From the NCBI GenBank assembly GCA_014695175.1, contig JACJNV010000220.1:1-56498 (forward strand): a stretch of DNA of 56,498 bases, written 5' to 3'. This document shows positions 1-8,936 of this stretch, one piece after another. The position numbers were made by a program, and so were the translations under genes. Position 1 is the stretch's first letter; every line of letters begins with the position of its first letter. The notes beneath the pieces are model-generated. The model ran no database searches. It saw only the letters and a program-made list of their open reading frames with translations, and had not been told where the DNA came from. The DNA is from Microcoleus sp. FACHB-DQ6 (GTDB lineage: Bacteria; Cyanobacteriota; Cyanobacteriia; Cyanobacteriales; Microcoleaceae).

Positions 1-169
1 TATCTAAACTTCGGGCAATTTCACGATGGTTTTGGCTATCAGATGCCATGACAATTATTCTCGCTCGTAAGGCTATCTGTTGCGGCGTGTTGTGTCTGTC
101 GCTCAACTGTTGAAGTTGAGTCCGCTCGTCATCGCTTAAATTTAATGTTTTAGGAGTTAACTTAGGCAC
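1..169 (-). CDS. IS630-type transposase, N-terminal HTH part (partial)
   Basis: The reverse strand reads V-P-K-L-T-P-K-T-L-N-L-S-D-D-E-R and continues open through an Arg-rich helix and HREIARSLD to the window edge. This matches the helix-turn-helix start of IS630/Tc1-type transposases, which bind the element ends. The start is a GTG at 169 with an AAGGA about 8 nt upstream. The DDE catalytic domain lies outside the window, so whether the gene is intact cannot be judged. It sits directly next to a damaged Uma2 gene on the other strand, which suggests the element or a rearrangement disturbed that neighbour (inference). Confidence 0.6.
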   Translation of the reverse strand, partial: MPKLTPKTLNLSDDERTQLQQLSDRHNTPQQIALRARIIVMASDSQNHREIARSLD

Positions 170-180
170 ACCGTGATTCC

Positions 181-846
181 TTGATACGTTCGCCAAAATG
201 GTTTTTAAGCCGACTATTTATTTTCCCACGAATATGGTCTGTTTATTTCCGCCGTGCTGTACTAGAATGGCTATGGCGAGATAGAAATGATTTCTATGCT
301 GCTGGAAACCTCACCATTTATTACAGTCCCAAGCAACTCAAATCGAAAGACTTCCGAGGTCCAGACTTTTTTGTGGTACTCGGAACAGAACGAAAAACTC
401 GTAAAAGCTGGGTAGTTTGGGATGAAGAGGGAAAGTACCCCAATATTATCGTAGAAATCCTGTCTCCCAAAACAGCGGATGTAGACAAAAACTTTAAGAA
501 ACAACTATATCAAGATACTTTTCGCACTCACGACTACTTTTGGTTTGACCCAGAAACTTTAGAATTAGCTGGGTTTCATTTAGTTGACGGAGAATATGAA
601 GCAATCGCACCGAACGAATTCGGGCATCTGCGGAGTCAGCAGCTCGATTTGAGTCTCGGAATTTGTGGCGGAAAATTGCGTTTCTTTACAGCAGAAGGAG
701 AGCTTGTTTCTACTCCTGAAGAGGTTGCAGAAAGGGAGACTCAACGAGCCGACGAAGAGGCTCAACGAGCCGGACAAGAAGCTCAACGAGCCGATCGCCT
801 GGCCGCGAAACTGCGAGAATTAAATATTGATCCCGATACAATTTAG
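181..846 (+). CDS. Uma2 family (DUF820) putative endonuclease, damaged N-terminus
   Basis: From about residue 27 (VLEWLWRDRNDFY) onward this is a typical cyanobacterial Uma2/DUF820 protein, a PD-(D/E)XK-fold family of unknown cellular role. PDFFVVLG, the VEILSP strand and the YFWFDP strand fit the core. The C-terminus (residues 183-210) carries AQRAD-type charged repeats, probably a helix. The first 26 residues do not look like the family. Another frame has ATG at 198 and reads MVFKPTIYFPTNM, a plausible true N-terminus, but stops at 282-284. About 25-30 family residues also seem to be missing between the two parts. A frameshift/deletion pseudogene is therefore likely. The TTG at 181 is simply the first start in the long frame. 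Confidence 0.6.
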   Translation: MIRSPKWFLSRLFIFPRIWSVYFRRAVLEWLWRDRNDFYAAGNLTIYYSPKQLKSKDFRGPDFFVVLGTERKTRKSWVVWDEEGKYPNIIVEILSPKTADVDKNFKKQLYQDTFRTHDYFWFDPETLELAGFHLVDGEYEAIAPNEFGHLRSQQLDLSLGICGGKLRFFTAEGELVSTPEEVAERETQRADEEAQRAGQEAQRADRLAAKLRELNIDPDTI

Positions 847-888
847 CGATCGTCCTTTTTATTCTAACTTTCTGTATTGTAAGCGCGT

Positions 889-1224
889 TTAGGCGATCGC
901 ATATCCCGTATGTTGCCGAACATGATACGGATGAAACCCTAAAACTATCTGGTCTTTAGGCACTCCTAATTCTACAAGTTCTGCGGTAATTCCCGTTTCT
1001 ATACCATCTTGTTGAATCCAAATTTTGCCGTCGATAATTTCCACATGAACGATACAATCGTGAATTCTTTGAGGCCCTTGCCAGCCTTCGTGCATCAGTA
1101 AAAAATTGTTTTGTTCGCGGTCAACAATAACGCTGCTTTTAATTTCTCCGTATTGGTAGGGAATCTGGGCATAACTCTCTAAGATTTTCTGAATAAATCC
1201 GCGATATTCATCTAGTCTATCCAT
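889..1224 (-). CDS. xisI: XisI family protein
   Basis: The 111-residue protein begins MDRLDEYRGFIQKILESYA and has the HEGWQGPQRIHDCIVHVEI and GFHPYHVR segments typical of XisI. XisI was first described as a control factor needed with XisH and XisF for excision of the fdxN element in heterocyst-forming Anabaena. Many cyanobacteria carry several xisH-xisI pairs without that element, and the general role is unknown. It overlaps the end of xisH by 13 nt, so the two are translationally coupled. An AAAGGAG lies inside the end of xisH, about 11 nt before the ATG. No recombinase is visible nearby. Confidence 0.9.
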   Translation of the reverse strand: MDRLDEYRGFIQKILESYAQIPYQYGEIKSSVIVDREQNNFLLMHEGWQGPQRIHDCIVHVEIIDGKIWIQQDGIETGITAELVELGVPKDQIVLGFHPYHVRQHTGYAIA

Positions 1225-1628
1225 CTGACAACTGTCTCCTTTAATGAATCAAAAACTATTAATTTAAATCTCTTTTTTTCTAACAAAAGCTGGCCGATAG
1301 GTTCAGAAAAAATTTGTGCATAAACTTCTGCACGGATTGCCAGATATATGATACGTTCTGGTTCCGAAAGCTCTAGGATATCTTCGTAGACAATATACTG
1401 TCCCACAGCTTCTTCTAAGTCATTAACTGGTGAAGCACTCACGAAACTTTTTACTTCTACAGCAATTTTGCGACCTTGCTTTTCGGCAGCAAATAGTTTT
1501 TCTGCGCCCAAATCGACGTTGAGAGTGCGTTTGCCAATTTTTAAGGGTAGCGGATCGTTTGTTATCGTCCAGCCGTCTTTTTCTAGAGCTGTTCTGACAG
1601 TATTGTGGTAGATGTCTTTTGCTGGCAT
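1212..1628 (-). CDS. xisH: XisH family protein
   Basis: The 138-residue protein begins MPAKDIYHNTVRTALEKDGW and contains DLGAEKLFAAEKQGRKIAVEVKSF, the XisH signature. The D-x(n)-E-V-K pattern resembles a PD-(D/E)XK nuclease core, and XisH is generally placed in that fold. It is the first gene of a two-gene operon with xisI (13-nt overlap). In Anabaena its homologue is required for fdxN element excision. Here no element boundary or site-specific recombinase is seen, so only the family assignment is secure. Confidence 0.9.
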   Translation of the reverse strand: MPAKDIYHNTVRTALEKDGWTITNDPLPLKIGKRTLNVDLGAEKLFAAEKQGRKIAVEVKSFVSASPVNDLEEAVGQYIVYEDILELSEPERIIYLAIRAEVYAQIFSEPIGQLLLEKKRFKLIVFDSLKETVVRWID

Positions 1629-1713
1629 ATTTTAAGCTGAACCACCAAATGTCACCCTAATTATAGAATAACATAAGACTTTTGAAAACTGATTGCTCAT
1701 CAATTCAAACTAC

Positions 1714-3243
1714 TTATTGCCGCGTGTATCGGTGCTTCACCCCAATCGGAAAATACTCCGCATCGCCCGTCGCAGTTAATGTCACCACAGGTAACTGATC
1801 TTCTGGCGGAACGTAATTAGCAAATTCGCTGTTTAGCCGCCGCAATTGCGCGAGAATTGAAGATGCGATCGCCTGCTTCATCTCCTCGTCGCCCTCCACC
1901 CCCGCTGCTAATTCCACAACCACCGATAAAAACCGATTTTGATCGGTATCTTCCTTGACTTGCAGCACAAATTTTCCCGTCACCCACTCCCGAATGGTGG
2001 GAACTTCTAAACCTACGGTGACATTTTCCGGGTAAATGTTGGCACCGAAGTAGGAAACGGTAAAGTGCGATCGCCCGAATACATAGACAAATGGCAAGCA
2101 GCGAATTCCTCTGGGAAAATCAGAAACTTTCATACCTGCTGCTTGCTGCAAACGTGCCACAGGGTTAAACCCCCATTCAGCCAAAAAATTGAGCATTGCT
2201 TCGTAACAAATTAAACCGCCGTTATCCGAGATGTGATAGCGTATTAGCGGGATGCCGTTGTCGCCAGAAAATAACAGCGTGCCGTCATTATTCACTTCAA
2301 AAAAGCGGCTTTTCGGATCGTACTGCACCAGCGTTGGCAACCGCGATTCCCCGAATAAATTGCGTGCTGCTTCGGGATTGTTTGCTAAAAAGCGGCGGAT
2401 GCAAATGCTCAGCGGTGTCTCGTTGCCCAAAACGCCGGCATCCGCAGTACCGTAAAGGCTCGCAGAGTTGTAATATAGATTGTCAGAATTAGTGCGATCG
2501 CTCACCAAACTCCGCCATTCTTCGCTAAACACTTCCCCCGCAAACACCATCTTAATTCGGTATTTTTGCCACTCCACACCCCCAGCAATTCCGCTATCAA
2601 TCACATCCTTGATAAACGGCGGATATCCCAACAAAACTACTTGATCAAAATGCTCCCCAAGTTCCTGCACAACTCGAAATATTTCAGTCTTATTATTCCC
2701 AGGCGTCACAACTGTAACTGGATAGCCCTTACTCGCTAGATAGCGGCAGCAATTTGCCGTGTACATTCCGCCTACCCAAGTTCCCAACGCAAAGCAAATG
2801 ACAGCTAAAGTTGAGCGATTGTCGGCGTAAAAACTGTCGTGAAATATTTGCTCAAAACGAGCAGCAATTTGCAACTCGTCACTGATAAAACGCGGCCAAA
2901 ATGTCGGGTTTCCTGTCGAACCAGATGAAACAGCAATGAAATCGCAAGTTTCTAATTTCCCCTGGTAGCACAACTGAGGTAGCGGGTAACAGCGTAAATA
3001 ATTGTCTTTGGTAATTAGCGGCAATTTTTGGAAGTCTTCAAAGGTTTGAATTGAGGCGGGATTGATGTTAAGTGCAGCTAGGAAAGTCTGGTAAGCTGGT
3101 ACTGTGGCCGCGACTTTTTGAAAAAGCGCGATCGCCCCGGATTCGGCAACTCGATTCTGCTGGTGTTGCAATCGTTCCTCAAGCGGCGCCCTCAAAAACT
3201 CTTCAAACGCCCCAATTGCTCGCTGACGCTGTTCTGGCTGCAT
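1714..3243 (-). CDS. Phenylacetate-CoA ligase-like adenylate-forming enzyme
   Basis: The 509-residue protein is related to PaaK/CapK-type AMP-dependent ligases. The adenylate-forming loop is SSGSTGNPTFWPR (about residues 107-119), followed by YYNSASLYGTADAG and FSGDNGIPLIRYHISDNGG, which fit the nucleotide- and acyl-binding regions. Such enzymes activate a carboxylate with ATP. The acid substrate and the acceptor (CoA or other) cannot be told from sequence. A start at 3273 would add ten residues, but AAGGAG lies 6-7 nt before the ATG at 3243, so that start was chosen. It stands alone, divergent from the kinase gene at 3546. Confidence 0.75.
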   Translation of the reverse strand: MQPEQRQRAIGAFEEFLRAPLEERLQHQQNRVAESGAIALFQKVAATVPAYQTFLAALNINPASIQTFEDFQKLPLITKDNYLRCYPLPQLCYQGKLETCDFIAVSSGSTGNPTFWPRFISDELQIAARFEQIFHDSFYADNRSTLAVICFALGTWVGGMYTANCCRYLASKGYPVTVVTPGNNKTEIFRVVQELGEHFDQVVLLGYPPFIKDVIDSGIAGGVEWQKYRIKMVFAGEVFSEEWRSLVSDRTNSDNLYYNSASLYGTADAGVLGNETPLSICIRRFLANNPEAARNLFGESRLPTLVQYDPKSRFFEVNNDGTLLFSGDNGIPLIRYHISDNGGLICYEAMLNFLAEWGFNPVARLQQAAGMKVSDFPRGIRCLPFVYVFGRSHFTVSYFGANIYPENVTVGLEVPTIREWVTGKFVLQVKEDTDQNRFLSVVVELAAGVEGDEEMKQAIASSILAQLRRLNSEFANYVPPEDQLPVVTLTATGDAEYFPIGVKHRYTRQ

Positions 3244-3545
3244 GGTTTGCTCCTTAAAATGCGTATTTTGCACCCCGATCGCTCAAGATTCAATTAGTAG
3301 CGCTAACGCCCGATCGCACATTGGGCTGGACACTAAAAATTTGAACACATTTTGAGGTCGATCGAAAATATGTCGCAGTGGATAAACTTCCATAGCACGA
3401 AACCGCTGTTTTCACAATAACCACAGGGGATAGCCAAGCTGCCGATCGACTAATAAAGACTGACACACTATGTCAAGATTAATTCAGCGATCGCCCAAAA
3501 CTCCTAGTCTCAGTCAAGCGTGAAAATCCGACGCAGCAAGTTCCC

Positions 3546-5450
3546 ATGAACAATCCCATCTACCCCGGCATAACTCTCAACAACCACTACCGCATCGTCC
3601 GCGAATTGGGACACGGAGGCTTCGGGCGCACCTACCTCGCTGAAGATGCACACCGATTTAACGAACCCTGCGTTTTAAAAGAATTTGCGCCCCAAGTACA
3701 TGGAAGTTACGCTTTACAAAAATCCGAGGAACTGTTCGAGCGGGAAGCAGGAGTGCTCTACAAGCTGCAACACAATCAAATCCCCCGCTTCCGCGAACTC
3801 TTCCGCGTCAGTATCAGCGATCGAGGCTACCTATTTCTCGTCCAAGACTACGTGCCCGGTCAAACCTACCGCTTTTTGCTGGACGCCCGCAAGCGTCAGG
3901 GTTTGCGGTTCATAGAAGCAGAAATCAATCAACTGCTGCAGCAGATTTTGCCCGTGCTCGAATACATTCACTCTTTGGGAGTGATTCACCGCGACATCTC
4001 CCCGGACAACCTGATTCTGCGGAGTTCTGACGGGATGCCAGTGCTGATCGACTTCGGCGGAGTAAAACAACTCGCCGCCACCGTAGAGTCTCTTTTCGCT
4101 GAGGCTAACGGCACTCCCGGCCCCGCGACTCGCATCGGCAAGCTCGGCTACGCTCCCGTCGAACAGATGCAGATGGGCATCGTCTCTCCCCACAGCGATT
4201 TGTACGCTCTGGCGGCCACGGTTTTGGTGTTGCTGACGGGGAAGGAACCGCATCAGTTGCTCGACAGCCATACTCTGAATTGGAACTGGCGGGCGGAATG
4301 TTCTCTGTCTCCGAATTTGTCCCTGGTGCTGGATAAAATGCTTGCTCAGCAGCCGAGCCAGCGTTACTCCTCGGCTCGCGAGGTAATGCTCGCTCTCTCC
4401 GGCAATCCGCCTTTACAGCCGCCTTTGCCGCCAGCCCCGGATTTTGGGAGCACGCAGCCGCCTGATCTCTCGCCTATACCCGTGCCCGCCCCCGCGCCAA
4501 AACTGCCGGGAACTCCGGTGCGAGTTGCTGCTATTGGCAATCAGCAAAAAATGCCTGCTTGGAAAATGGTTTTGTTCGTGGTGGCGGTGCTCTCAAGTAT
4601 GGGGGGAGTTGGCTGGTTGGCGGGCAATTCTTTGTTAAATCTACAATCAAAAGTACAGAAAGTTCCCCAGCCTCCAAACCCGAAGCAGCAGCAAGAAGAT
4701 GCTTTGCAAGATCGCTTTGTAAAGCTCAAAATTGACGATCGATTCTATAACGGTTACGTCAACCTTGTGGACGAGACTTTCTATGCCAAATACCCGGAAT
4801 TGGGGGGACGATTGTTAAAAGAAGGCGAGGAAGATCGCCAGTGGCGCGAAAGGTGGCAGAAAATCGGCGAGGAGTTGCTCGATAAGCTGGAAAACCTCAG
4901 CAGCGACGCTAGAGCGCGGTTGGGCAGTTACGACACCACAGATATCGATCGCTGGAAAACTGAGGTTAACAACCTGAATTTGAGCAGTCGGGCTTTGTAC
5001 GATTTGGCTGATGCTAGGTTCTTTTATTGGTTTCCAGAACAGCCTCGCGATCGCAATCTCATCGGTTTGCCGATCGGACAAATTTGGCAAGCAATTACCG
5101 CCGACGAACTCGAAGCCTTACAGGCTGGAGCAACTGTCGAAAGCGTTGAATTTGACCGCCTATCGAACAGCAAACGCCTCACAGGCAATCTCAAACCCGG
5201 AGAAGGGAAAGCTTACATTGCCAGGTTCGCTCAAAATCAAACTTTGCGCGTGAATTTGCAAGCACCGCGCAAATCTACTCTACTGTCAATTTATACTCCG
5301 GGGCGGACAAAGGGCGCGCGAGCTTTGCTGGAAGATGCAGAGGGACTTAGTTGGTCTGGATTGCTGGATGATGCTGGTTATTATGAATTCGTGGTAGTTT
5401 CTCAAGCATCTGAGCCGATCGCTTACGAGTTGAATCTGACGGCAGAATAA
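3546..5450 (+). CDS. Membrane-anchored serine/threonine protein kinase
   Basis: The 634-residue Hanks-type kinase has a glycine loop GHGGFG (22-27), VLK with Lys45, catalytic HRDISPDN (Asp150, Asn155), DFGG (169-172) and GYAPVEQ (201-207), so it should be active. A Pro-rich linker (290-325) leads to one transmembrane helix (about 340-362). The rest (365-634) would lie in the periplasm. Its end, from about residue 545, resembles a bacterial pre-peptidase C-terminal (PPC) beta-sandwich, a combination known in cyanobacterial kinases. It would sense an envelope signal and phosphorylate cytoplasmic targets (inference). It may share transcription with the small secreted protein 80 nt downstream. 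Confidence 0.9.
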   Translation: MNNPIYPGITLNNHYRIVRELGHGGFGRTYLAEDAHRFNEPCVLKEFAPQVHGSYALQKSEELFEREAGVLYKLQHNQIPRFRELFRVSISDRGYLFLVQDYVPGQTYRFLLDARKRQGLRFIEAEINQLLQQILPVLEYIHSLGVIHRDISPDNLILRSSDGMPVLIDFGGVKQLAATVESLFAEANGTPGPATRIGKLGYAPVEQMQMGIVSPHSDLYALAATVLVLLTGKEPHQLLDSHTLNWNWRAECSLSPNLSLVLDKMLAQQPSQRYSSAREVMLALSGNPPLQPPLPPAPDFGSTQPPDLSPIPVPAPAPKLPGTPVRVAAIGNQQKMPAWKMVLFVVAVLSSMGGVGWLAGNSLLNLQSKVQKVPQPPNPKQQQEDALQDRFVKLKIDDRFYNGYVNLVDETFYAKYPELGGRLLKEGEEDRQWRERWQKIGEELLDKLENLSSDARARLGSYDTTDIDRWKTEVNNLNLSSRALYDLADARFFYWFPEQPRDRNLIGLPIGQIWQAITADELEALQAGATVESVEFDRLSNSKRLTGNLKPGEGKAYIARFAQNQTLRVNLQAPRKSTLLSIYTPGRTKGARALLEDAEGLSWSGLLDDAGYYEFVVVSQASEPIAYELNLTAE

Positions 5451-5530
5451 CTGCTATTGACGCTCTCGATAGACCCGGGCAATAATAAGGTAATACCAAT
5501 CAGACAAGTTGTCGGGTTCAAACAAATAAT

Positions 5531-5800
5531 ATGCTGAGATTCGCGATCGTAGCTTTAGTGACTTTTGGGTTAGTATTAGTGACTGCACTAGGTTTACATC
5601 CGGCCAATGCGACAGTCAGCACTCCCGAATTTTATGCTTGGAACTTTGCCTCTGTAGGCAGTAGCGAGCTGGTTTGTAAAAAGACCGTGGTAGTTCCGCA
5701 AGACCTGATAATTCCGTCATCATCCATGCACGCTGTCACTATCAATTCTGCAATTGTAGATGAAAAGTTTTGCGCGAATTCCACTAAGCCTGTGAATTAA
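5531..5800 (+). CDS. Small secreted protein, unknown
   Basis: The 89-residue product starts with a clear signal peptide (MLRFAIVALVTFGLVLVTALG, then HPANA|TVS as the likely cleavage site near residue 27). The mature part is about 62 residues with two cysteines (FVCK-type LVCKKT and EKFCANST) that could form one disulfide. No family is recognised. It lies 80 nt after the kinase gene on the same strand and may be co-transcribed with it. Confidence 0.6.
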   Translation: MLRFAIVALVTFGLVLVTALGLHPANATVSTPEFYAWNFASVGSSELVCKKTVVVPQDLIIPSSSMHAVTINSAIVDEKFCANSTKPVN

Positions 5801-6384
5801 GGTCGTGGATAATATGATTTCCGGTTAGAGAAGCATAATTAAGTTCTCCGTTAGTCGATTTGAGAGTTGAGATTTGAGATTCACTTCACAGATTAATCTG
5901 GCAGGTTGAACCTTAATCTAAAATTTTTATCTCTCCACGACTGTTGTCTGAAAGCAAGTATCCTTTTTTGGGCGCGCTCAGGACTCTGCCTCCTGATTCA
6001 TCCATTGAGATAAGACTATAGTTGTCAGTACAAATACAGACTAATTATGACCAATTAACCTGAAATCATATAAGTGATTGCCGGAGTAATTTCCGGCATC
6101 CGCGCACTGAAACTGTTAGCTGAAATTTTTTTATGAGAAATTTCGGCTATTTTGTAATAAAAGTTTATTCAACGATTCGGGCGCAACAGTTTTCTGCTCT
6201 TAAAAAAGATCGAAATCTTCCCTATTTGGGCAGTTATTTGATTGTGACTTAAGAACCGAGGAGAAATATTCAGCCATTTGGCTTATCATTTATTGGCTAA
6301 TTAGCTGAAGTATTAATTTGCTAGTTTGAGTATGCTAGAGTTAGTCAGGTTCAGATATATAGTGCCATCTGTTATCTAAGTATC
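5801..6384. other. Intergenic region with hairpins and dispersed repeat
   Basis: No gene is supported in these 584 bases. 5870-5970 shares a block with 8790-8880 (a CTAAAATTTT-ATCT-TCCACG core, then a TTTTTGGGCG stretch), so it is a dispersed repeat. Two short hairpins follow at 6080-6097 (GCCGG-AGTAATTT-CCGGC) and about 6118-6150 (AGCTGAAATT / AAATTTCGGCT). The promoter and leader of the REC-EAL gene must lie in the last 150 bases. No c-di-GMP riboswitch signature was seen. Confidence 0.5.
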
Positions 6385-7731
6385 ATGCTCAAAATTTTGG
6401 TTATTGAAGACGACGAATTAATCCGGGAAACTCTTCTGCAACTCCTGGAATCTCACAGCTACCGGGTCATTGCGGCTGAAAACGGTCGAGCTGGGGTGCA
6501 GATGGCACTTTCGGAGATACCCGATTTAATTTTGTGCGATGTGCAGATGCCGGAACTCGACGGTTATGACGTGTTGCGGACTCTGCGGCAAAACTCGCTA
6601 GCTGCAACAATTCCATTTATTTTCCTCACGGCTCAAAGTGGCAAAACCGATTTTCGTCGGGGGATGGATTTGGGGGCAGACGATTACCTGACAAAACCGT
6701 TTACCAAGGGTGAATTGCTGGGAGCCATTGCTTCTCGCGTCTTGAAACGGCAAACTATTACTCAACCGCTGACAGTCGCGCTTCACCAAGCAGAAGCCAG
6801 ACTCAAAGATTTAGTTAACGACTCCACCAAGGTTACGACTCTCTCTCCTGAAAAGTTTGCTCTCGAAGCTTTGCTGCGCCACGCTTTGGCACAAGGTGAG
6901 TTTCAGGTATACTATCAGCCACAAGTGAATATTGCCACCGGCCAAGTTATCGGCGCCGAAGCTTTAGTGCGCTGGCAAAATCCCGATCGAGGTATAATTT
7001 CTCCCGTCGAATTTATTCCCTTAGCAGAAGAAACAGGTTTAATTATTCAGATTGGGGAGTGGGTACTGCTTTCAGCTTGCGCTCAAGCCGCTAGTTGGCT
7101 GGCTGCAGGGTTTTCGCCCTTTACAATATCAGTAAATTTGTCTGCGCGACAGTTGTCAGACCCGGAACTCAAGGCGCGAATCGTGCAAATATTGGAAACT
7201 ACAGGTTTAGATCCTGCTAATTTAGAATTAGAAATGACCGAAAGCGCTTTGGTGGAAAATGCGACAGTAGCAGGCGCTACTTTAAACGAACTTAAAGCTC
7301 TAGGAATTCGGATTGCTATTGACGACTTCGGCACCGGTTACGCTACTTTAGGATATCTCAAGCAATTTGCTTTTGACAGTTTAAAGATCGATCGAATTTT
7401 CGTCCGTAATGCCAACGAAGATACTCAAAATGCTGCTATTACTACAGCGGTAATTTTACTGGGTCACAGTTTGAATATGACTGTAATTGCTGAGGGAGTG
7501 GAAACAGAAGCAGAACTAGATTTTTTGAAACAACATCAGTGTGATATCATGCAGGGCTATCTGTTCAGCCGCCCCGAACCAGCAGCGATAATTGAAAGTA
7601 TGTTGGTTGCCGGCCCGAGTTTGTTGGCGCCGTCCCCAGCAGCAGGACCTGCTGGCGTTGTCCCTTTTGTACCTGTGTCCGAACCCGAAAAATCTAAAAA
7701 CCTTTCAATGTCGGGTCTAGGAATAGTGTAA
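6385..7731 (+). CDS. Response regulator with EAL (c-di-GMP phosphodiesterase) output
   Basis: The 448-residue protein has an N-terminal receiver domain (1-122; acidic pair ED/D9-10, phospho-acceptor Asp52 in CDVQMPELDG, Thr82, Lys104). A short linker leads to an EAL domain (about 158-410). The catalytic EAL set looks complete: EALVRW (Glu192), Asn251 in SVNLSARQ, Glu283, DDFGTG (Asp313-314), Lys334, Glu370/373 and Gln390 in MQGYLFSRPEP. It should hydrolyse c-di-GMP under control of phosphorylation by an unlinked histidine kinase. The C-terminal tail is Ala/Pro-rich. The second regulator gene follows 313 nt later and may be functionally linked. Confidence 0.93.
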   Translation: MLKILVIEDDELIRETLLQLLESHSYRVIAAENGRAGVQMALSEIPDLILCDVQMPELDGYDVLRTLRQNSLAATIPFIFLTAQSGKTDFRRGMDLGADDYLTKPFTKGELLGAIASRVLKRQTITQPLTVALHQAEARLKDLVNDSTKVTTLSPEKFALEALLRHALAQGEFQVYYQPQVNIATGQVIGAEALVRWQNPDRGIISPVEFIPLAEETGLIIQIGEWVLLSACAQAASWLAAGFSPFTISVNLSARQLSDPELKARIVQILETTGLDPANLELEMTESALVENATVAGATLNELKALGIRIAIDDFGTGYATLGYLKQFAFDSLKIDRIFVRNANEDTQNAAITTAVILLGHSLNMTVIAEGVETEAELDFLKQHQCDIMQGYLFSRPEPAAIIESMLVAGPSLLAPSPAAGPAGVVPFVPVSEPEKSKNLSMSGLGIV

Positions 7732-8044
7732 GTGTAACCAAGATTTCTGTATAATAGGATAAAATTCTTTCTTTTACCTTCTATTTTCTGCATAAAAGTT
7801 GACGCTACCTCATAAAAAGTTGTAGCTTTTGATGATCGGCGAATCAAAGAAGGAGATTGTTCCCCATATTCCTCTACTGCTTCCCCTTTTATGCGCTCGG
7901 CGCCCCTAATTGGAATATTTGAGAAATTGTGGCGTCTTGAAATTGCGAGCCTTCATCAAGTGGCAGCAGGTAAACTCATTTAAGTCCCTACTTTGGGACT
8001 GGCAGTTTCAAGAACTGTCCAACTGGAATTGGTGCAAGCCTGTC

Positions 8045-8710
8045 ATGGAAAGAATATTAGTGGTTGACGACGAAGCAGACTGTCAAACAGTCTTAGCCAT
8101 GTACCTGGAAAGTCAAGGATATCGGGTGGAATGCGCTACTTCCGGGGTTGAGGCGCTCTCGATTTTTGAAAATGCCCCCCCAGATTTGGTAATTTCAGAT
8201 GTCATGATGCCGGAAATGGACGGGTTTGAGTTTTGTCGCCGTTTGCGAACTACCCGTTTGGGACAGTTAGTCCCCTTTATATTTTTGTCGGGTCAAGGCG
8301 AGATTGAGTCAAAAGTTGAAGGTCATTCGATCGGAGCTGACGATTATTTGGTAAAACCTTTTCAGTCTGAAGAAATCTTAGCTAAGGTAAAGGCGCAGTT
8401 AGAACGCTCTCACCGCATTCACGCCGAGATTGTCCGACTGCTTCAAACTTCGAGCGCTAGGGCGGTGGAACCACAAGTGGTGGCAGTATTGCCAGCACCT
8501 GCACCTTTGCCTTTAACACCAGCCGAGGAAAGAGTTTTTTGGGAAGTAATCCAGGGTTATACTAACAAACAAATTAGCGATCGGCTGTTTATTAGCCCTC
8601 GGACTGTGCAAGCTCATTTAGGCAGTATTTTCAGTAAATTACAGTTAGAAAATCGTGCCCAGCTTGTGAGATTTGCCCTAGAAAGAGGATACAAACCACC
8701 TCAAACTTAG
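8045..8710 (+). CDS. NarL/LuxR-type response regulator
   Basis: The 221-residue protein has a receiver domain (1-120; DDE 8-10, phospho-acceptor Asp52 in SDVMMPEMDG, Lys104) and a C-terminal LuxR-type HTH (about 155-215; LTPAEERVF, YTNKQISDRLFISPRTVQAH). It is a DNA-binding transcription factor controlled by phosphorylation. The open frame extends 45 codons upstream to 7910. The chosen ATG starts the receiver domain exactly as in the family, and the upstream part has no homology-like character. No strong SD precedes either start, so the start is the least certain point. No cognate kinase is adjacent. Confidence 0.88.
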   Translation: MERILVVDDEADCQTVLAMYLESQGYRVECATSGVEALSIFENAPPDLVISDVMMPEMDGFEFCRRLRTTRLGQLVPFIFLSGQGEIESKVEGHSIGADDYLVKPFQSEEILAKVKAQLERSHRIHAEIVRLLQTSSARAVEPQVVAVLPAPAPLPLTPAEERVFWEVIQGYTNKQISDRLFISPRTVQAHLGSIFSKLQLENRAQLVRFALERGYKPPQT

Positions 8711-8747
8711 CTCGGAGAGCAACATAGGGTGCGCCAGCCAGTCAGTG

Positions 8748-8881
8748 GATTTTAGATTTTAGATTTTAGATTTTAGATTTTAGATTTACTCTAGAGATTC
8801 ATCTGGGAGCTGGAACTTTAGTCTAAAATTTTGATCTTTCCACGGCTAAAGTCGGGGGCTTATATCCGTTTTTGGGCGGCA
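8748..8881. repeat. (GATTTTA)n heptamer array plus hairpin-type dispersed repeat
   Basis: 8748-8787 holds five perfect copies of the heptamer GATTTTA plus a partial one. It is followed by a block (8800-8880) with CCACGGCTAAAGTCGGGGGCT. The same combination, inverted and with slight changes, lies at 43203-43275, and a related block without the heptamers is at 5870-5970. This is a dispersed repeat in the 3' region of the LuxR-type regulator. Confidence 0.7.
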
Positions 8882-8936
8882 TCAAAAAGCCCCGTAGCTG
8901 CAAAAAAAATGGAGGCTGACGCACTCAGCAAGCAGA

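Noticed and set aside
889-1628. Active excision element controlled by xisH-xisI
   Set aside because: No xisF-type recombinase, no interrupted gene and no direct-repeat boundary is visible. Such pairs are common without an element.
6030-6384. c-di-GMP riboswitch before the REC-EAL gene
   Set aside because: The leader has hairpins, but the conserved core of the known c-di-GMP riboswitch classes was not found.
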